A stretch of 12,895 bases of DNA from Planctomycetota bacterium (GTDB lineage Bacteria > Planctomycetota > Phycisphaerae > WQYP01), in the NCBI GenBank assembly GCA_021826605.1, contig JAKAZF010000023.1:1-12895 (forward strand). Direction: 5' to 3'. Position numbers and translations under genes: made by a program. Below, in pieces: positions 1-8,521 of the stretch; the stretch's first letter is position 1, and each line of letters begins with the position of its first letter. The notes beneath the pieces were generated by a model. The model worked only from the letters and a program-made list of their open reading frames with translations, had not been told where the DNA came from and ran no database searches.

Positions 1-139
1 GTCGCAAGATGGGGCACTCCCTGCGGTCTACTTACTACTTTCTCAACACCGACGGCTGCCGCGGAAAACGCGCGGTGCAAGCACGCGCGGCTAAAAGGGG
101 GTGGGGCGTCCCGGCACCACGGTTCGGATTTCTTGCCAC
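1..139 (+). repeat. Dispersed repeat, copy 1 (inverted relative to copy 2)
   Basis: Bases 1-93 match the reverse complement of 1826-1918 with about 6 mismatches, roughly 94% identity by manual alignment. The match continues more loosely to about 139 against 1739-1780 after a roughly 27-bp length difference. It contains a short GC-rich hairpin (CCGCG, about 7 nt, CGCGG, near 59-75). The left end is cut by the window edge, so the true boundary is not visible. No credible gene lies in 1-277; the open frame that crosses this copy is not matched as protein in the other copy and has no ribosome binding site. Confidence 0.85.
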
Positions 140-277
140 TCTCTGCATGCTCCACCCCGGTGCGCTGCTGGACTTTCCTGTCATAAGTTTTTATAGTTTC
201 AATAATAATTGAACGGAATGGTGGCTGTCGGTTGACTTCAAAATTGTTCGATTGGCCCCGTTCGTGGAGTAAGCACT

Positions 278-1267
278 ATGGTCACTGTGACTGGGCCAAT
301 AACATTGCAGACGATTGAACCCTACCTCGCTGGGGTAAATGATTTATTTGCGCGCGAGTTGGCCAGCGAACTGGAGCATGTCCAGAAGCTCTCCCACCAC
401 GTTGAACGTTTTCGGGGAAAAATGCTGCGTCCGGTGCTGGTTTTCCTTTCCGGCCTGGCTGTTGGCAACAATTCTCAACCGTTGGGGGAAACGCATATCA
501 CGCTGGCCACCGTGGTGGAAATGGTGCATGTCGCGACGCTGGTACACGATGATGTTTTGGATAATGCCGAAATCCGCCGGCGCGGTGCCACGATCAATCA
601 TCTCCATGGCAATGAAACCGCCGTCCTGCTCGGTGACCTGCTGATCAGCCATGCCTATCACCTCTGCAGTTCTCTGGAGAGTCAGATCGCCTCGCGCACC
701 ATTGGTCGAACCACGAATATCGTCTGCGAAGGTGAGCTGACGCAGAATTTCAACCGCGGGAATTGGGACCTGACCGAAGAGACCTACTTTGACATTATCT
801 ACCGCAAGACCGCCAGCCTCATTGAAACGTCATGTCGCCTCGGTGCCTGGGCTGCGGGAGCGGATGCCGCAACCGTTGATGCGCTGGGCAATTATGGACG
901 CGACGTGGGTCTGGCGTTTCAGATTATTGATGACCTGCTGGATATAGCGGGCCAGCAGAAAACCGTTGGAAAATCCCTGGGCACCGATATTGAAAAAGGC
1001 AAACTGACGCTGCCGATGATTCATTTTCTGGCTACCGCGGCCCCCACTCACAAGAAATTGCTGATCAGCCTGCTGGAATCCGATGCGCCGGATCGAATTG
1101 ATCATGCGCGCCAATTGCTGATTCCCAGTCCATCTATGCGGTATGCCCGCAACCGTGCCCAGCAACTTGTGGATCAGGCCATTGAGGCTCTTGGCGAGCT
1201 GCCGAACTCCGAGCACCGACGTGTCCTCACGGACATGGCCCAATTTGTGACCGCGCGCACAGTCTGA
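278..1267 (+). CDS. Polyprenyl diphosphate synthase (trans, IspB/GGPPS-like family)
   Basis: A 329-residue all-trans polyprenyl diphosphate synthase. It would condense isopentenyl diphosphate units onto an allylic primer in the cytoplasm, to make a quinone side chain or other isoprenoid precursor. The family motifs are all present: GKMLRP at 47-52, the first Asp-rich motif DDVLD at 91-95 followed by the RRR at 100-102, YRKTAS at 175-180, the second Asp-rich motif DDLLD at 218-222, and the GKSLGTDIEKGK loop at 231-242. Residues four and five before the first Asp motif are Thr87 and Ala86. Small residues there normally mean a medium or long product, so an octaprenyl-like or longer chain is favoured over GGPP, but exact length cannot be read. 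The start is supported by GGAG at 266-269, eight bases ahead of ATG. Length is normal for the family. The gene appears monocistronic, with 142 bp to the next start. Confidence 0.94.
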   Translation: MVTVTGPITLQTIEPYLAGVNDLFARELASELEHVQKLSHHVERFRGKMLRPVLVFLSGLAVGNNSQPLGETHITLATVVEMVHVATLVHDDVLDNAEIRRRGATINHLHGNETAVLLGDLLISHAYHLCSSLESQIASRTIGRTTNIVCEGELTQNFNRGNWDLTEETYFDIIYRKTASLIETSCRLGAWAAGADAATVDALGNYGRDVGLAFQIIDDLLDIAGQQKTVGKSLGTDIEKGKLTLPMIHFLATAAPTHKKLLISLLESDAPDRIDHARQLLIPSPSMRYARNRAQQLVDQAIEALGELPNSEHRRVLTDMAQFVTARTV

Positions 1268-1409
1268 CCTGGCACAGCAACGCCGTGGTCTGGGGCAGTG
1301 CATGATTCGCTTCGGGCTTTTATTGCCGCGCCGGAGCGTAGAAAAATAACGGGAGTTATGAATATGCCGCAGGATATACTATGCTGGCAAACTGAAAGCG
1401 GGTGACCTA

Positions 1410-1694
1410 ATGGGGTGTCTTGTAATTATCGTTGGGTTTTTCTGGCCGCGCGTCGTGCTGGTTTTGCTGTGGTTATTTTCCGATTATCCACAGCGCGCGT
1501 TTCAGGGCATGATATTTCCGCTGCTGGGGTTCATATTTCTTCCGACTACCACGCTGGGCTATGAGTTGGCCATGAACTGGAGTGCGCATGGTTTGACCGG
1601 TTTATGGTGGCTGCTACCGGCACTGGGGCTGTTGCATGATCTGGGGCATCTGGGCTATTCAAGCCAATGGAAGAGTCGGCGGACAACTGCGTGA
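1410..1694 (+). CDS. Small hydrophobic membrane protein of unknown function
   Basis: A 94-residue protein that I cannot assign to a named family. It is strongly hydrophobic, with likely membrane segments at about 3-23, 33-54 and 63-80. The first two are separated by a short polar loop (SDYPQRAFQ) and the protein ends in a basic tail (QWKSRRTTA). The motif FLPTTTLGYELAMNW at 43-57 and the HDLGHLGY near 76-83 look like conserved features rather than random hydrophobic sequence. A GAAAG purine stretch lies about 12 bases upstream of ATG. It follows the prenyl synthase on the same strand with a 142-bp gap, so co-transcription is possible but not shown. An inverted repeat copy begins about 45 bp after its stop. 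It is more likely real than not, based on its composition and upstream site. Confidence 0.65.
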   Translation: MGCLVIIVGFFWPRVVLVLLWLFSDYPQRAFQGMIFPLLGFIFLPTTTLGYELAMNWSAHGLTGLWWLLPALGLLHDLGHLGYSSQWKSRRTTA

Positions 1695-1738
1695 GACCGC
1701 TGCGCGAAATCAGCAAGCAACGCGCTCCGCAATTTGGG

Positions 1739-1918
1739 CGTGGTGACAAATCCGGGGATGGTACCGGCGCACCCCATCCCGTTGCATAACCTAAAATCTG
1801 AAATTTGAAATCTCAAATCCCCTCATAGCCGCGTGTGCTTGCACCGCGCATTTTGCGCGGCAGCCGGCGGTGTTGAGAAAGTAGTAAGTAGACCGCAGGG
1901 ATTGCCTCATCTTGCGAC
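1739..1918 (-). repeat. Dispersed repeat, copy 2 (inverted relative to copy 1)
   Basis: The reverse complement of 1-139. The core 1826-1918 is about 94% identical to 1-93 and keeps a perfect six-base hairpin (CCGCGC, AAAAT, GCGCGG). Positions 1739-1780 align with the distal part of copy 1, but 1781-1825 holds an AT-rich spacer built from short GAAATTTGAAATC-like units that copy 1 lacks. It fills much of the 352-bp gene-free stretch 1695-2046. I see nothing coding in the remaining 1919-2046, which leads into the tatD start. Confidence 0.85.
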
Positions 1919-2046
1919 AGCATCACTTTAGTTTCAGCCTTATGTGCTCTACTGGTCAACTCTCGCCTGACCCCTGCTCTGCGGCAACAGCCGCCGGTGT
2001 TTCCCGCCACTGTCAACGATTACGATGAGCGGCTACAATTATTTTC

Positions 2047-2838
2047 ATGTTGATTGATACGCATTGCCATCTTACATACGAGGGGCTGGCTCAGCGGCAG
2101 GCGGATGTCGTAAATCGGGCCGGGATGGCCGGGGTGAACCGCATGATCACCATCGGTACGCATCCGGCGGATCATCCGCGTGTACTGGAAACAACCGCCG
2201 CCTTCGGGCAGGTGTTTGCCGCACTGGGCATTCACCCGCATCATGCCGGTGAGGTGGTACCGGAGTTCATTGATGAGCTGGAATGGGCCATTCGCAGTTC
2301 ACCGCGGGTGCTGGCGGTGGGGGAATGCGGATTGGACTATCACGGCAATTCCGCGGCACCGGCGGCGCAGAAAGCAATTTTCCTCCAGCAGATTGATCTG
2401 GCGGTACGCCTGGGCTTGCCGCTGATTTTGCATGTGCGCGACGCCCATGCCGATGCGCTGGCCATAATGAAAGATCATTCCAATCTACGTTTTGTGGTGC
2501 ATTGTTTCACCGGTACGCCGGAGGAGTGCCGCCGCTGGCTGGCACTGGGCGCGTATATCGGTTTCACCGGGGTGATCACGTACAAAAACGCCCCTGATGT
2601 GCGTGCTGCTTGCCAACTGGTACCGGAAGATCGCCTGGTTATTGAAACGGATTCGCCCTATCTAACGCCGCAGGCTGTGCGTAAGACCAAGCCCAACGAA
2701 CCCGCGTTTGTGGCGTATGTGGCCGAACGGGTCGCCGCTGAACGTGGTTGGACGCTGGAGCAAACGGGCCGGATCACCTCCGCCAATGCGGTGCGATTGT
2801 TTGGCAATACATTACTGAATCAGGCCACAGCACCCTGA
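2047..2838 (+). CDS. tatD: TatD-family metal-dependent hydrolase (YcfH-like)
   Basis: A 263-residue cytoplasmic TIM-barrel hydrolase of the amidohydrolase superfamily; family members are divalent-metal-dependent DNases or 3'-5' exonucleases. The metal ligands of the family are all present: the HxH pair His6/His8 in IDTHCH, Glu93 in AVGECGLDYH, His129 in LILHVRD, His152 in VVHCFTG and Asp202 in IETDSPYL. The GIHPH motif lies at 61-65. Length is typical for this family. There is no strong Shine-Dalgarno sequence before ATG at 2047, but HxH is only six residues from that Met, so no later start is plausible and an earlier one is not required. The intact motifs argue for an active enzyme. In many bacteria the gene neighbours metG or holB; neither is here. 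Confidence 0.95.
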   Translation: MLIDTHCHLTYEGLAQRQADVVNRAGMAGVNRMITIGTHPADHPRVLETTAAFGQVFAALGIHPHHAGEVVPEFIDELEWAIRSSPRVLAVGECGLDYHGNSAAPAAQKAIFLQQIDLAVRLGLPLILHVRDAHADALAIMKDHSNLRFVVHCFTGTPEECRRWLALGAYIGFTGVITYKNAPDVRAACQLVPEDRLVIETDSPYLTPQAVRKTKPNEPAFVAYVAERVAAERGWTLEQTGRITSANAVRLFGNTLLNQATAP

Positions 2839-2850
2839 TCCTGACTGTGG
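2825..2850 (+). terminator. Hairpin overlapping the end of tatD
   Basis: CCACAG (2825-2830) pairs perfectly with CTGTGG (2845-2850) around a 14-base loop that includes the tatD stop codon. There is no U-run after it, so it is a weak terminator candidate at best. A second possible hairpin, CGTCC (2895-2899) with GGACG (2916-2920) followed by TTTTT at 2924-2928, has a better U-run but only a five-base stem and an 16-base loop. Either could separate tatD from the next gene. Confidence 0.25.
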
Positions 2851-2941
2851 TTAGGCGATATGCATGGATGAGTAACTTCCATTGGGCCGCGAAACGTCCG
2901 ACTGTCAAAATGATTGGACGCGCTTTTTAGCAAGGAACAAT

Positions 2942-5900
2942 ATGATGAGACAATTTGTCGGAAGCAAACAAATCATGGCATCCGCGGCTGTCGCGACACT
3001 GACCTGCCTGCTTGCGTATGGGGTTGGTATCTTTTCAACGCCACCGGCACAGGCCGATGCGACCACCGCCGCCGGATGGAAGGTTCCAGTCCGAAGCGTG
3101 GCGGATTTGCGCGGATTTGGAAAAGTGTCGGCTGATTTTTCCGTGAATCATGCGGAATTTATCGGCCAGAACAAGGCCAAGGCGGATATTATCCTTGGAA
3201 AGATGCTTGCCGATATGTTCTGGGATCACCCGCGTGCCAAGGTTGGAAAGTGGATCACGGTGGGTGGAAGAAAGATATGCGTTCATGTCTGCCCGCCGTA
3301 TGGCGTGATTTGCGCGGGGCGCATCGGCAATAAGGTGCTGGTAATGGGGGCCAGAAATCTCTCGGCACTGAAAGCCCAATTGACGGCCAACGTGCCGCTG
3401 ATGGGTGCTGGGGTGACGTTTGAACCAAAGAAGCCGTATCCGGTCTATCTTGATTTCTATGATTTGGACGCGTTCAAAACCTACGTGGCCAATCCCATGG
3501 CCGCGCGAAAAGATGTGGGATTGAAGGCTCATTGGCGATTTATCAAGAAATTTGGTCTTGGCGGAACCATTGATCCGAGCCTGGTACTGTCCTTTGAGAA
3601 TCCCGCGCCGGGCGTGGATGAATTTGTTCCCACGGATTACGAACTACGCGAGGCCCAGCGACACCACGATATGACCGTCCCTTGGCTTGCGACCGGCGAA
3701 GAGCCATTCTGGGCTTGGAATCGATTTCCGAACGGCATGATGCGCCCATCACGCACCGCGCTAATAGGCGGGTGGGGTGGGGCGGCCTGTGCGGGTGCTC
3801 ATTTTGCAAGTTGGGGCATGTCCGACCAGCAGCGGGCGAGGACCGGCTGGGCGTTTTTGTATCAGGTCATGATGCATTACAAAAATACTCCCGGCATCGG
3901 GGGCTGGTATTTATTCTCGGGGGCACCGGGCGTTGAGTTTGGGTTGCATGATCGGACCGGCATATTTTGGGATCATTCTGTCGGTGGAGAGGCTTTGTTT
4001 CGACATTACCTGCACGATGTGCGACATGAAAGTCTGGCACAACTTGGGATGCTCTGGTATGGCAATGCGGAACATTTTCACTCCTGGCAGCAGGTGAAAG
4101 TTCCGGATTACAACAGTTTTTATGGGCGATTGAACGCTCAATGTCTCCTTATCCATCGACATTGGCGCTGGCACGCGGCGGGCCACGCGGCCAGACCGCC
4201 GGCGGGAAGTGCGGCAGGCTGGATTCCAGTGGCGATGCCTCCGTCGGAACAACAAATGTTTTTTCAGGAGCAGGCCACTTTTTACCGCACGCATTTCAAT
4301 GCGGCTATGTGGCTGAAGCGACATGCGGGTAAGTCCATTTATCTGGTTTGTGCGGTGGATATGCATTCACCGCGAGCCTTGGGTGGTGTACACGTTTGGC
4401 TCAATGGGCGTGATTTGGGAAAACATTTGGAACACTATCAGCATAGCTGGGGTGGCGGCCCTTTTTGTTTACCGGTTGGCGGGCAGTTGAAAGCGGGTGT
4501 GAACCATCTGGTTCTGAAGGTACCCGGACCGGAAGGCAAACTCTTCGGCCCGATATTTCTTACCACCACCCAACCTGAATTTTACCCCAATCTGGGAATT
4601 CACCATAACGCAAGATTTGTCGATCTGGTCCAATGGCTTCGTTGGGCGAATATCCGTACGCTGCGGGCCGTTGTGGAACAGGCTGCAACACTGGAACCGA
4701 ATCACCCACTGATCCTATCTGGTGCGGCCAGCGGCATCACAAGTGAAGCGGCGGCACTGGCCTCGCACTACGGCTGTGGCATTGAGTTCACCGGGGATGA
4801 AGCCTGGTATCACCCATGGTGGGAAGGATTGGGCCTGGTAGACGGCTTCCACGGCACCGGGGAGGAATCCGGAACTGCTTCGGGCTGGCGTCTGACCCGA
4901 GAATTGGGCTGGAGTCTGGAGGATGGTGAAAGCAGTCATGCGTTATTCTGGTCGATCGGCGATTACATCAAGCAGCAACGGACCACCGATTGGTTCGGAA
5001 AGCATAAGCGGTTAATTCAGCTTTTTGGTAAATCTGTGCGGGCGAAGCCGCGCATTGTGATTTTGCGCTCATCGCTGCAAATTCAAGTTAACGGCTATCC
5101 ACGGGGAGATATTGGAACTGGCGAGCTGCAAAGTGATCATTATGACAATGCCTACGCGACAGGCCGGGATCTCATCGCCGGCCGGGTGCAACGCTACAAC
5201 CCGACGGTACTGTTTGATGCGGGCACGGAATCGATGAATAAATCGGAAATCGCCGCGTTACGACGCTATGTGCAAAACGGCGGTACCTTTGTCGCGATTC
5301 AGAACACGGGCCGCAACACGATTCTTACCGCCAATGCCTGGCCAATCTCAACATTGACGGGGTTTAAGGTGGTGGTGCCACATGAGACCGGAAATGTTCG
5401 TTTTGACGCCCATCTGCCAAAACCATGGGCGGCACATGACGAGCCGGGTTGGGGCGGCATCGGACTCAAACGCGACAAGCCGGGCACGGTGGTGTGGGCG
5501 CGATGGGACAACGGTGGCGCGGTGGCGATGGGCTACCGGAAACTGGGCCGGGGTCGGGTCATCGTGCTGGGGGCCAAATGCTGGCGCGACAGCACTTTTT
5601 TGCATTTTCTCTTTTCCAGTCTGGGAATCAGACGACGGGCCGATGCCGATAGCCCGCAGGTCTGGGCCCGCAAGTTCATTACGAAAAACGGCCTTCAGGA
5701 TTGGCTGATCACATTTAACAACAGCAATAAAGCGATAACCACGGATGTTAAGTTCCGCGTGCAGCGCCGGCCCTCGGAAGTTATCAATGAATTAACGCGT
5801 CAACCTGTACCGTTTACGTACACGCCGGATGGGTGGGTGCAAATACGTGATGTTACGATGGCGGGTTATGCCACCCAGGTGTTTGGCGTGGAGCGTTCCA

Positions 5901-6883
5901 GCCTGGTGGGAGCCATTCCATTCTGGTGGTTCGACAAGACCACATATTGGAAAGCACCGCCGCTATCCAGACGGGGCGCGTTATTGGTTGCGGCTGCGGC
6001 GCGGGCAAAGGCGTGGGACCGCCTACATGCCTTGAACATGGATCACTGGAAATTTTATGCTGACAAAACCGGCAAACTGGCGGCGGGAAAGGCGTGGCGC
6101 GCCGTGTCATTTAATGATGCCCGCTGGCGTAACATTTCAGATGGGCCATGGGACTGGTCAATTAAAAGTTTGAAGAACTATCATGGTGTGGGCCTTTACC
6201 GCCGCACGTTCGTTCTGCCACTATCCTGGACGGGGCGGCATATCGTGCTGTCATTGTATAATTTCAACAATCCGATTGCCTATGACCACGCAAAGTTTTA
6301 CATCAACGGCGTGCTTGTCGCATCCTATCAACAGCGGTACTGGAGCCAGACACTGAACTTTGATGTCACCGCCCAACTGCATGCTGGATCGCAAAATGTT
6401 CTGGCCGTGGAAGTACAAGGCGGCAAGAAATTCAGCGGCCTATGCGGCCCGGTATGGCTGGCCCCGGAAGTGGCACTGAAGCCAGAGGTTTCCTTGGCCG
6501 GCCCATGGCAGTGTATGCGGTCAAATTTTACCACGGCGGGAAAAGTTGTATTGCCTGGCAAAGCCAATGGCCGCTACCTGATGCGGATGGTAGCCATTCC
6601 GAAATATTGGGCGGCCCGAAGTATATACCTGCATGTGCAAACGGCAAGCCAATGGCTCGGCAGCGTGGTCATCAACGGACATCCGATTAACTACAATAGT
6701 TTTTTACATCCATTCGGTACAATTGCGGATATTAACATCACGCCGTACGTTCGATTTGGCGAAAACAATCAGATTCAACTCTGGCCGTTCGCGGCCATTC
6801 CATGGTCGACGCAGCCCGGCAAAAGGCATCTGGACATGGAAGTGCGGGCCATCAGCATCGGCTGCGATCAACGATTGCGGTAA
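2942..6883 (+). CDS. Large exported glycoside hydrolase-like protein (GH42/clan GH-A-like, multidomain)
   Basis: A 1,313-residue protein, probably exported. The open frame extends upstream to 2882, but ATG 2942 is preferred: AAGGAA lies just ahead and it opens a signal peptide (MMRQFVGSK, a hydrophobic run to about 38, likely cleavage after AQA near 39). ATG 2945 is an equally good alternative. An unrecognised N-terminal domain covers about 45-160. A probable TIM barrel begins around PYPVYLDFYDLDAF, passes ATGEEPFWAWN (Glu253/254) and reaches ESLAQLGMLWYGNAEHFHSW (363-382), the place where GH42-type enzymes have their aligned sequence-W-G-x segment. A beta-sandwich insert (about 429-542) follows. 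The barrel then appears to resume, with HGTGEESG (Glu641/642) as candidate nucleophile. PRIVIL to about 900 resembles the GH42 trimerisation domain (LRRYVQNGGTFVAIQ). Two more GH2-like sandwiches end the protein (about 1040-1175 and 1176-1313). Fold assignment is inference from motifs. Substrate unknown. Confidence 0.75.
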   Translation: MMRQFVGSKQIMASAAVATLTCLLAYGVGIFSTPPAQADATTAAGWKVPVRSVADLRGFGKVSADFSVNHAEFIGQNKAKADIILGKMLADMFWDHPRAKVGKWITVGGRKICVHVCPPYGVICAGRIGNKVLVMGARNLSALKAQLTANVPLMGAGVTFEPKKPYPVYLDFYDLDAFKTYVANPMAARKDVGLKAHWRFIKKFGLGGTIDPSLVLSFENPAPGVDEFVPTDYELREAQRHHDMTVPWLATGEEPFWAWNRFPNGMMRPSRTALIGGWGGAACAGAHFASWGMSDQQRARTGWAFLYQVMMHYKNTPGIGGWYLFSGAPGVEFGLHDRTGIFWDHSVGGEALFRHYLHDVRHESLAQLGMLWYGNAEHFHSWQQVKVPDYNSFYGRLNAQCLLIHRHWRWHAAGHAARPPAGSAAGWIPVAMPPSEQQMFFQEQATFYRTHFNAAMWLKRHAGKSIYLVCAVDMHSPRALGGVHVWLNGRDLGKHLEHYQHSWGGGPFCLPVGGQLKAGVNHLVLKVPGPEGKLFGPIFLTTTQPEFYPNLGIHHNARFVDLVQWLRWANIRTLRAVVEQAATLEPNHPLILSGAASGITSEAAALASHYGCGIEFTGDEAWYHPWWEGLGLVDGFHGTGEESGTASGWRLTRELGWSLEDGESSHALFWSIGDYIKQQRTTDWFGKHKRLIQLFGKSVRAKPRIVILRSSLQIQVNGYPRGDIGTGELQSDHYDNAYATGRDLIAGRVQRYNPTVLFDAGTESMNKSEIAALRRYVQNGGTFVAIQNTGRNTILTANAWPISTLTGFKVVVPHETGNVRFDAHLPKPWAAHDEPGWGGIGLKRDKPGTVVWARWDNGGAVAMGYRKLGRGRVIVLGAKCWRDSTFLHFLFSSLGIRRRADADSPQVWARKFITKNGLQDWLITFNNSNKAITTDVKFRVQRRPSEVINELTRQPVPFTYTPDGWVQIRDVTMAGYATQVFGVERSSLVGAIPFWWFDKTTYWKAPPLSRRGALLVAAAARAKAWDRLHALNMDHWKFYADKTGKLAAGKAWRAVSFNDARWRNISDGPWDWSIKSLKNYHGVGLYRRTFVLPLSWTGRHIVLSLYNFNNPIAYDHAKFYINGVLVASYQQRYWSQTLNFDVTAQLHAGSQNVLAVEVQGGKKFSGLCGPVWLAPEVALKPEVSLAGPWQCMRSNFTTAGKVVLPGKANGRYLMRMVAIPKYWAARSIYLHVQTASQWLGSVVINGHPINYNSFLHPFGTIADINITPYVRFGENNQIQLWPFAAIPWSTQPGKRHLDMEVRAISIGCDQRLR

Positions 6884-6965
6884 TGGTTCAATATCGGCGC
6901 TGAATCGTGTACACTATATGGCTGTCCGCCCCAATTGGAGCGGGGATTCTTTGTCAGGAGCTACC

Positions 6966-7343
6966 ATGCCGTCGCCTGCGGATTATTTGTATACACAAAC
7001 CCATGAATGGATCAAGAAGGACGGTGATATTCTTACCGTCGGCATCACGCGTTTTGCGGTGGATGAACTTTCGGATGTCACGTTTGTGGAATTGCCGGCG
7101 ATCGGCCGGAAAGTCTCCGCCGGCTCCAGCTTTGGAGAAATCGAATCCGTGAAAGCCACCAGCGAGCTGTATGCTCCGGTGGACGGGCAAATTACCGCCA
7201 TTAATGAGGATCTGAAGAAAGACCCGTCGCTGGTTAATCAGGATCCATATACCAAAGGCTGGATGGTTAAAATTAAGTCGGATTCTCCGTTGCACGGGTT
7301 TATGACCGCCGAACAATATGACAAATTACACAACATCGCATGA
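6966..7343 (+). CDS. gcvH: Glycine cleavage system H protein (lipoyl carrier)
   Basis: A 125-residue lipoyl-domain protein. It shuttles the aminomethyl group between the P, T and L proteins of the glycine cleavage system in the cytoplasm. The start at 6966 is fixed by AGGAG at 6956-6960, five bases before ATG; the same frame is open far upstream but runs out of frame over the preceding gene. Diagnostic sequence includes THEWI (12-16), GITRFAVDELSDVTFVELP and the lipoylation site ESVKATSELYAPVDG with Lys63 as the modified residue. The usual LGD after the GIT motif reads LSD here, a mild deviation. Length fits the family. No gcvT, gcvP or lipoate-ligase gene is in the window, so it is either a stand-alone gene or the partners lie elsewhere. 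The 82-bp gap to the preceding gene suggests its own promoter. Confidence 0.95.
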   Translation: MPSPADYLYTQTHEWIKKDGDILTVGITRFAVDELSDVTFVELPAIGRKVSAGSSFGEIESVKATSELYAPVDGQITAINEDLKKDPSLVNQDPYTKGWMVKIKSDSPLHGFMTAEQYDKLHNIA

Positions 7344-7411
7344 CCTGTGGCCCTGAGCCGCGGTAAATTTGCGGGCGGCGCGGGAATTTCCGACGTATCC
7401 TTGTTGAATCT

Positions 7412-7425
7412 GTTACATTATTGTA
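7412..7425. promoter_or_regulatory. Palindrome in the gcvH-LysM intergenic region
   Basis: TTACATTATTGTAA: five-base arms TTACA/TGTAA around four bases, in an AT-rich patch of otherwise GC-rich intergenic DNA. It sits between a TTGAAT (7404-7409) and a TGTATT (7427-7432) spaced 17 bases apart, which could be a weak promoter with an operator in its spacer. It is about 145 bp upstream of the LysM gene start, so a long leader would be implied. I see no coding sequence in 7344-7570. Confidence 0.3.
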
Positions 7426-7570
7426 ATGTATTGAATTGCTGAATTTGCAGCGCCGCATGGAGCGGAGCGCGAATCGGCCATGGATCTGTCGGGATGTGGT
7501 TGCCGCCGGCGCTAATGTGACAGGTTTCCGGAAATTCCAGCCGTGCGCAACCACCCTCCGGGAGTTCACA

Positions 7571-8473
7571 ATGCGCACCGATGCAAAAATCGGCCTTGTC
7601 GCGGCACTGGTTCTTGTCGTACTGGTCATCATTTATTTTGCCGCTCATACTTCATCTAAAAAAGTCGCCGAAAACAACGCGCTTCCCAACGCCCAGCCGG
7701 CCCTTACTGAAACGCCCGCTCTGCCGGGGGCCAACGTTCCATCGCCCTCTCAGACGCAGCCCGGCCTGATCAGCCTGCCGACCACCGCAACCTCCATGCC
7801 GGATATGTCAGACCAAAACGCCGCCTCCATGCCGTCCGCCGCGACACAAACTTCCAATTCCACTGTTGCGCTGGCCCCGAACGGCACAGATAACGGTACA
7901 GACAATACAGCGAACAATGGCGGAACCGGATTCAATGCCAACAGCAATGCGACCTTGACCCTTCCCCCGATAAGCACGGGCAATGCGAATCAAACCGGCA
8001 ATGCCGATACTTCCGGAACCGCCTCGCACAGGCACCATCATCACAGCCGGACGTTAACATTGTCCGCACCGCACTCGGGTATTTATATTGTCCGCAAGGG
8101 CGATACGCTTTCGTCGATTTCCCGTCGATTATATGGTTCCGCCCGCATGATTCACGCTCTGGAACGCGCCAATCCCGGCCTGGACCCCCGGCGGATGCGG
8201 GTGGGGCAAAAAATTCGCCTCCCGCGCCATAGTTCCATTAACCATTCATCCAGTCTGGCAACGCGGCACCACCATCATTATTCTTCCAGATCAGGCACGC
8301 ATGGAGAACGCATCTATGTCGTTCGCCCTGGCGATGATCTATCCAAAATTGCCCGGAAGTTTTATCACAACCCCGGCCTGTGGAAGAGAATCTACAGCGC
8401 CAACCGTGCCATCATCGGCTCCAGCCCCAGAGACCTCCGTGCAGGTGAAAAAATTGTCATCCCGGCCCGTTGA
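7571..8473 (+). CDS. Membrane-anchored protein with two LysM domains and His-rich linkers
   Basis: A 300-residue envelope protein. ATG 7571 is preferred over the upstream in-frame extension to 7436: CGGGAG lies just ahead and a membrane anchor follows at once (MRTDAK, then hydrophobic residues 7-25, no clear signal-peptidase site). Residues about 30-150 form a low-complexity linker rich in Pro, Ser, Thr, Asn and Ala. Two LysM domains follow: about 171-218 (IYIVRKGDTLSSISRRLYGS, ending VGQKIRLP) and about 248-300 (IYVVRPGDDLSKIARKFYHN, ending AGEKIVIP). Each is preceded by a run of four histidines (155-158, 233-236). LysM binds GlcNAc-containing polymers such as peptidoglycan, so the protein would be fixed in the inner membrane and contact the cell wall. 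No catalytic domain is visible, so it is not a hydrolase by itself. It resembles small LysM proteins common in Planctomycetota. Confidence 0.88.
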   Translation: MRTDAKIGLVAALVLVVLVIIYFAAHTSSKKVAENNALPNAQPALTETPALPGANVPSPSQTQPGLISLPTTATSMPDMSDQNAASMPSAATQTSNSTVALAPNGTDNGTDNTANNGGTGFNANSNATLTLPPISTGNANQTGNADTSGTASHRHHHHSRTLTLSAPHSGIYIVRKGDTLSSISRRLYGSARMIHALERANPGLDPRRMRVGQKIRLPRHSSINHSSSLATRHHHHYSSRSGTHGERIYVVRPGDDLSKIARKFYHNPGLWKRIYSANRAIIGSSPRDLRAGEKIVIPAR

Positions 8474-8521
8474 GGTTGCCTCAGTAAATAGCAGGGGATC
8501 ATTCACCGGCAAACGGTCGAA

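Noticed and set aside
9..212. 67-residue open frame at the left end
   Set aside because: It runs through the dispersed repeat, the other copy does not preserve the protein, and there is no ribosome binding site.
6633..6965. N-terminal extension of gcvH
   Set aside because: It overlaps the glycosidase gene in another frame; the AGGAG-ATG at 6956-6968 and the family length fix the real start.
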